Shown here piece after piece: positions 61,426-64,000 of a DNA stretch of 64,000 nucleotides. Made by a program: the position numbers and the translations under genes. Position 1 is the first letter of the stretch; every line of letters starts with the position of its first letter. This stretch comes from Halieaceae bacterium UBA5044 (GTDB taxonomy: Bacteria; Pseudomonadota; Gammaproteobacteria; Pseudomonadales; Halieaceae), in the NCBI GenBank assembly GCA_002416125.1, contig DIBU01000022.1:1-64000 (forward strand), written 5' to 3'. Below the pieces are notes generated by a model. The model did not search any database. It had not been told where the DNA came from and saw nothing but the letters and a program-made list of their open reading frames with translations.

Positions 61426-63048
61426 TCAGATCCTTGGCACTGCGGCCAGCAGCGCCCGGGTGTAGGGGTGCTCGGGGGCGGTGAGAATCTGCTCTGCGGT
61501 ACCCTGTTCTACCAGTTTGCCTCGCTGCATCACACCCACCTTGTGGGCAAGACCGGGAACGATGGAGAGGTCGTGTGTGATGAACAGGTAAGAGACACCG
61601 AATTCCCGCTGCAGCTCTGCCAGCAGGTCCAGCACCTCGGCGCGAATTGACACGTCCAGCGCGCTGGTCGGCTCGTCGCAGATGATCAACTCCGGATTCA
61701 CCGCAAGGGCGCGGGCGATCGCGATGCGTTGCAACTGGCCGCCGGAAAATTCATGCGGGTAGCGATGGGCGTGCTCCGCAGCGAGCTGCACCCGCTCCAG
61801 TAGCCGCTGAATGCGTGCCTTCCGCTCTTCCGGTGAGAGCGCCAGTCCCAGGCTGATCATGCCCTCGGCAATGATGTCGCCTACGGTCATGCGCGGATTC
61901 ATGGACGAAAACGGATTCTGGAAAATCACCTGTATCTGCTTCCGGTAAGGCAGCATGGCGCCGCGCCCCAGGCCGCCGATGGTCTCGCCCTGGAAGCGGA
62001 TTTCACCCCCCGCGATCGGCTCCAGGTTGAGCACCGCACGCCCCAGCGTGGACTTGCCGCTGCCGGATTCACCGACCAGGGCATAGGTTTCACCGCGCCC
62101 GATGGCAAGGGAGACCCCGTCCACGGCGCGGGTGTGGTCGACCACCCGCTGCAGCAGTCCGCGGCGAATGGGAAACCAGACCTTCACATCCTCAAGCTCC
62201 AGCAGCGGCGAATCGGTCGCCGCCTCACGGAAATGCGTGAGATCCGGCAGGGCGTCGATCAGCCGCCGGCTGTAAGCCTGCTTCGGGTTGTGGAAAAAAT
62301 CCTCCACGCTGGCGCGTTCAATCAGCTCTCCGCGATACATGACCGCGACGTCGTCGGCGGTGTTCTTGACTACACCCATGTCGTGGGTGATCAGCAGAAC
62401 TGCGAGTTGCCTTGAGCGTGTGAGCTCGCGTATCAGGTTCAGCACCTGCAGCTGGATGGTGACGTCCAGAGCGGTCGTGGGCTCGTCGGCGATCAGTACA
62501 TCGGGCTCACAGGCCAGGGCCATGGCGATCATGACGCGCTGCTGCTGGCCACCGGACAGTTGGTGAGGGAAGAAGTCGAAACGCTGCTCGGGGTCGGGAA
62601 TGCCGACTTCCTGGAACAGCGACACCACGCGCTCGCGCAGCGCCGCACCCCGCAGGCGCGTGTGCAGCCGCAGGGTTTCGGCAACCTGCCTGCCGACGGT
62701 CTGCACCGGGTTCAGGGCACTCATGGCGTTCTGGAAGATCATCGCTACACGGCGCCCGCGGACTTCCTGCATACGCGCTTCGGACAAGCCAAACAGGTCC
62801 TGCCCCGACACCTCCACGCTGCCGCCGCTGATGCGCAGCGCATCCGGCAGCAGGCGCATCGCGGCCAGGGACGTGACCGACTTGCCGCTGCCGGATTCGC
62901 CGACCAGCGCAAACACCTTGCCGGCCTGCAGCTCAAAGCTGATGCCCTTGACGATCGCCTCGCCGGTCTCGGCCAGGGTGACCGTGAGGTCCTGGACCCG
63001 CAGGCAGACGGTGCCCGCTGTAGGCTGCGTTTGGTGTTCCCTGCTCAT
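61426..63048 (-). CDS. yejF: Peptide ABC transporter, fused twin ATPase (YejF-like)
   Basis: 540 residues with two complete ABC domains: Walker A GESGSGKS twice (near residues 49-56 and 330-337), signatures LSGGQQQRVMIAMAL and FSGGQLQRIAIARAL, and Walker B LIADEPTTAL and LIICDEPTSAL. Single-chain double ATPases of this kind drive oligopeptide uptake (YejABEF, microcin C). Start ATG at 63048 overlaps the yejE stop by 4 bases. Convergent with gdhA; no terminator visible between them. Confidence 0.9.
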   Translation of the reverse strand: MSREHQTQPTAGTVCLRVQDLTVTLAETGEAIVKGISFELQAGKVFALVGESGSGKSVTSLAAMRLLPDALRISGGSVEVSGQDLFGLSEARMQEVRGRRVAMIFQNAMSALNPVQTVGRQVAETLRLHTRLRGAALRERVVSLFQEVGIPDPEQRFDFFPHQLSGGQQQRVMIAMALACEPDVLIADEPTTALDVTIQLQVLNLIRELTRSRQLAVLLITHDMGVVKNTADDVAVMYRGELIERASVEDFFHNPKQAYSRRLIDALPDLTHFREAATDSPLLELEDVKVWFPIRRGLLQRVVDHTRAVDGVSLAIGRGETYALVGESGSGKSTLGRAVLNLEPIAGGEIRFQGETIGGLGRGAMLPYRKQIQVIFQNPFSSMNPRMTVGDIIAEGMISLGLALSPEERKARIQRLLERVQLAAEHAHRYPHEFSGGQLQRIAIARALAVNPELIICDEPTSALDVSIRAEVLDLLAELQREFGVSYLFITHDLSIVPGLAHKVGVMQRGKLVEQGTAEQILTAPEHPYTRALLAAVPRI

Positions 63049-64000
63049 GCGCTTGCCCTCCGCAGGCTGGTGCGCGGGTCGAAGGCATCGCGTACCAGGT
63101 CGGAAAACAGGTTGGCGGCCAGCACCAGGACAAACATGAAAAAGAACGCGCCGGTGAGCGTCCACCAGATGGTGGGCTCCCGCGACAGCTCAGACCGCGC
63201 CCCGTTGATCATGTTGCCCCAGCTGCCCATGGAAGGGTCGACGCCGACGCCGATATAGGACAGCACGGCCTCCGCGAGGACCAGTGCACTGAAGTCGAGT
63301 ACGAACGTGATAAGGATGATATGCACGACGTTGGGTAGCACGTGCCGGCCCAGGATTCGGGTGTGGCTGACGCCGAAGGCGTGCGCTGCCTGCACGTAGC
63401 CGAGCTGGCTGATCTTGAGGGTTTCCGCACGAATCAGCCGGCACAGCGTCGACCAGCTCGTTACCCCCAGGATAAAGCACAGGGCGATGAACTTGGCATC
63501 CGCCTTTTCCATGCCCACGGCAAAGAAATCCGGGTTCAGGTCAATGTAGACCTGAAACAGCAGCACGGAGGCGGCAATGAGCAGAATCCCGGGAATGGAG
63601 CTCAGGGTGGTGTAGAGGTACTGCACGACATCGTCAACCCAACCCTTGAAGTAACCGGCCATGACCCCCAGCGTGACCGCGATCGGCAGCATGACCAGCG
63701 TGGCCAGGGTGCCCAGCAGCACACCGGTGCGAATACCCTTGAGTGACTGGAACAGCACGTCCGCGCCGCCCTGGTCTGTGCCGAGAATATGGTAGTGGCG
63801 ACTCAGGCTCACCATCCACACGGCGCTGCACAGAATGACCGCCTGTGTCGTCCACGACGCCAGCCAGGGGAAGCGACTGCCACGCAGCAGCAGCCACTGT
63901 GGCGTGATCACCAGCGCGCAGAGCAGCAGGCCCCAGAGTAGCGCGCGGACACTCTTGCCCAGTATGTCGGCGGCGCGTTCGTCGGGGTGACTGAGGTGCT
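63045..64000 (-). CDS. yejE: Peptide ABC transporter permease (YejE-like), 5-prime end outside the window
   Basis: The frame stays open to the window edge (HLSHPDERAADILGKSVRALLWGLLLC is readable upstream of the internal GTG at 63911), so about 318 residues of a protein near 340 are seen. The permease signature EAVLSYIGVGVDPSMGSWGNMINGARSEL is present, along with several membrane segments. It is a DppC/OppC-type permease, overlapping the ATPase gene by 4 bases. YejA and YejB would lie beyond the edge. Confidence 0.9.
   Translation of the reverse strand, partial: HLSHPDERAADILGKSVRALLWGLLLCALVITPQWLLLRGSRFPWLASWTTQAVILCSAVWMVSLSRHYHILGTDQGGADVLFQSLKGIRTGVLLGTLATLVMLPIAVTLGVMAGYFKGWVDDVVQYLYTTLSSIPGILLIAASVLLFQVYIDLNPDFFAVGMEKADAKFIALCFILGVTSWSTLCRLIRAETLKISQLGYVQAAHAFGVSHTRILGRHVLPNVVHIILITFVLDFSALVLAEAVLSYIGVGVDPSMGSWGNMINGARSELSREPTIWWTLTGAFFFMFVLVLAANLFSDLVRDAFDPRTSLRRASA

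Overview
The window is a high-GC gammaproteobacterial chromosome segment with no mobile element, CRISPR array, tRNA or rRNA. Gene order (tuf, then the S10, spc and alpha ribosomal operons, then uvrA-MFS-ssb, and later rplU-rpmA-obgE-proB and a fabA-fabB pair) resembles Pseudomonas-like Gammaproteobacteria. The abundant acyl-CoA dehydrogenases, an UrcA-family protein, a penicillin-acylase lipoprotein, two photolyase-family genes and a biopterin-type aromatic hydroxylase suggest a marine aerobic heterotroph, possibly Halieaceae (OM60/NOR5) or a relative. That placement is inference from gene content, not a database match.

Region by region. 1-1250: the last codons of tuf, a bidirectional terminator, and three small genes (double TM2-domain membrane protein, YdcH/DUF465 protein, short DksA/TraR zinc-finger protein). 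1280-15230: one continuous run of 28 ribosomal protein, secY and rpoA genes, with strong sigma70-like promoters before rpsJ and before rpsM and a clear terminator after rplQ. 15235-15520: a non-coding block of tandem and inverted repeats. 15521-24850: uvrA, an MFS exporter, ssb, a degenerate RmlD-like protein, moaB, moeA and the fabA-fabB unsaturated fatty acid pair. 25130-30420: a sugar-phosphate/sugar-nucleotide hub (manC, galU, manB/cpsG, pgi). 30487-37230: ispB, rplU-rpmA-obgE-proB, a ZIP transporter, a small isoprenylcysteine-methyltransferase-like membrane protein and hemH.

37460-49770 is more accessory: an UrcA-family secreted protein, a MenA-like prenyltransferase, an exported M20 amidohydrolase, a MarR regulator overlapping an unusually long aromatic amino acid hydroxylase, then a six-gene run of acyl-CoA dehydrogenase, glutathione transferase, two adjacent acyl-CoA dehydrogenases and two tandem ABC1/UbiB-type kinases. 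49762-56570 holds nagA, the acylase lipoprotein, an Fe-S (6-4)-type photolyase, a tiny DUF2256 zinc-ribbon gene and a Cry-DASH gene. 56768-61403 is a tight run of an Old Yellow Enzyme, a RimK-like ATP-grasp ligase, a PHD/SM-20-type prolyl hydroxylase and NADP-type glutamate dehydrogenase. The window ends in a yejE-yejF peptide ABC transporter, with yejE cut by the window edge.

The most interesting candidate system is the ligase-hydroxylase-glutamate dehydrogenase run at 57890-61403. If the ligase uses glutamate as RimK does, the dehydrogenase interconverts the substrates of the other two enzymes (glutamate and 2-oxoglutarate). Known relatives of both modifying enzymes act on the translation machinery (RimK on S6, Pseudomonas prolyl hydroxylase on EF-Tu). 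Second in interest are the photolyase/DUF2256/cryptochrome cluster, the extended aromatic hydroxylase with its MarR regulator, and the tandem UbiB-like kinases behind paired acyl-CoA dehydrogenases.
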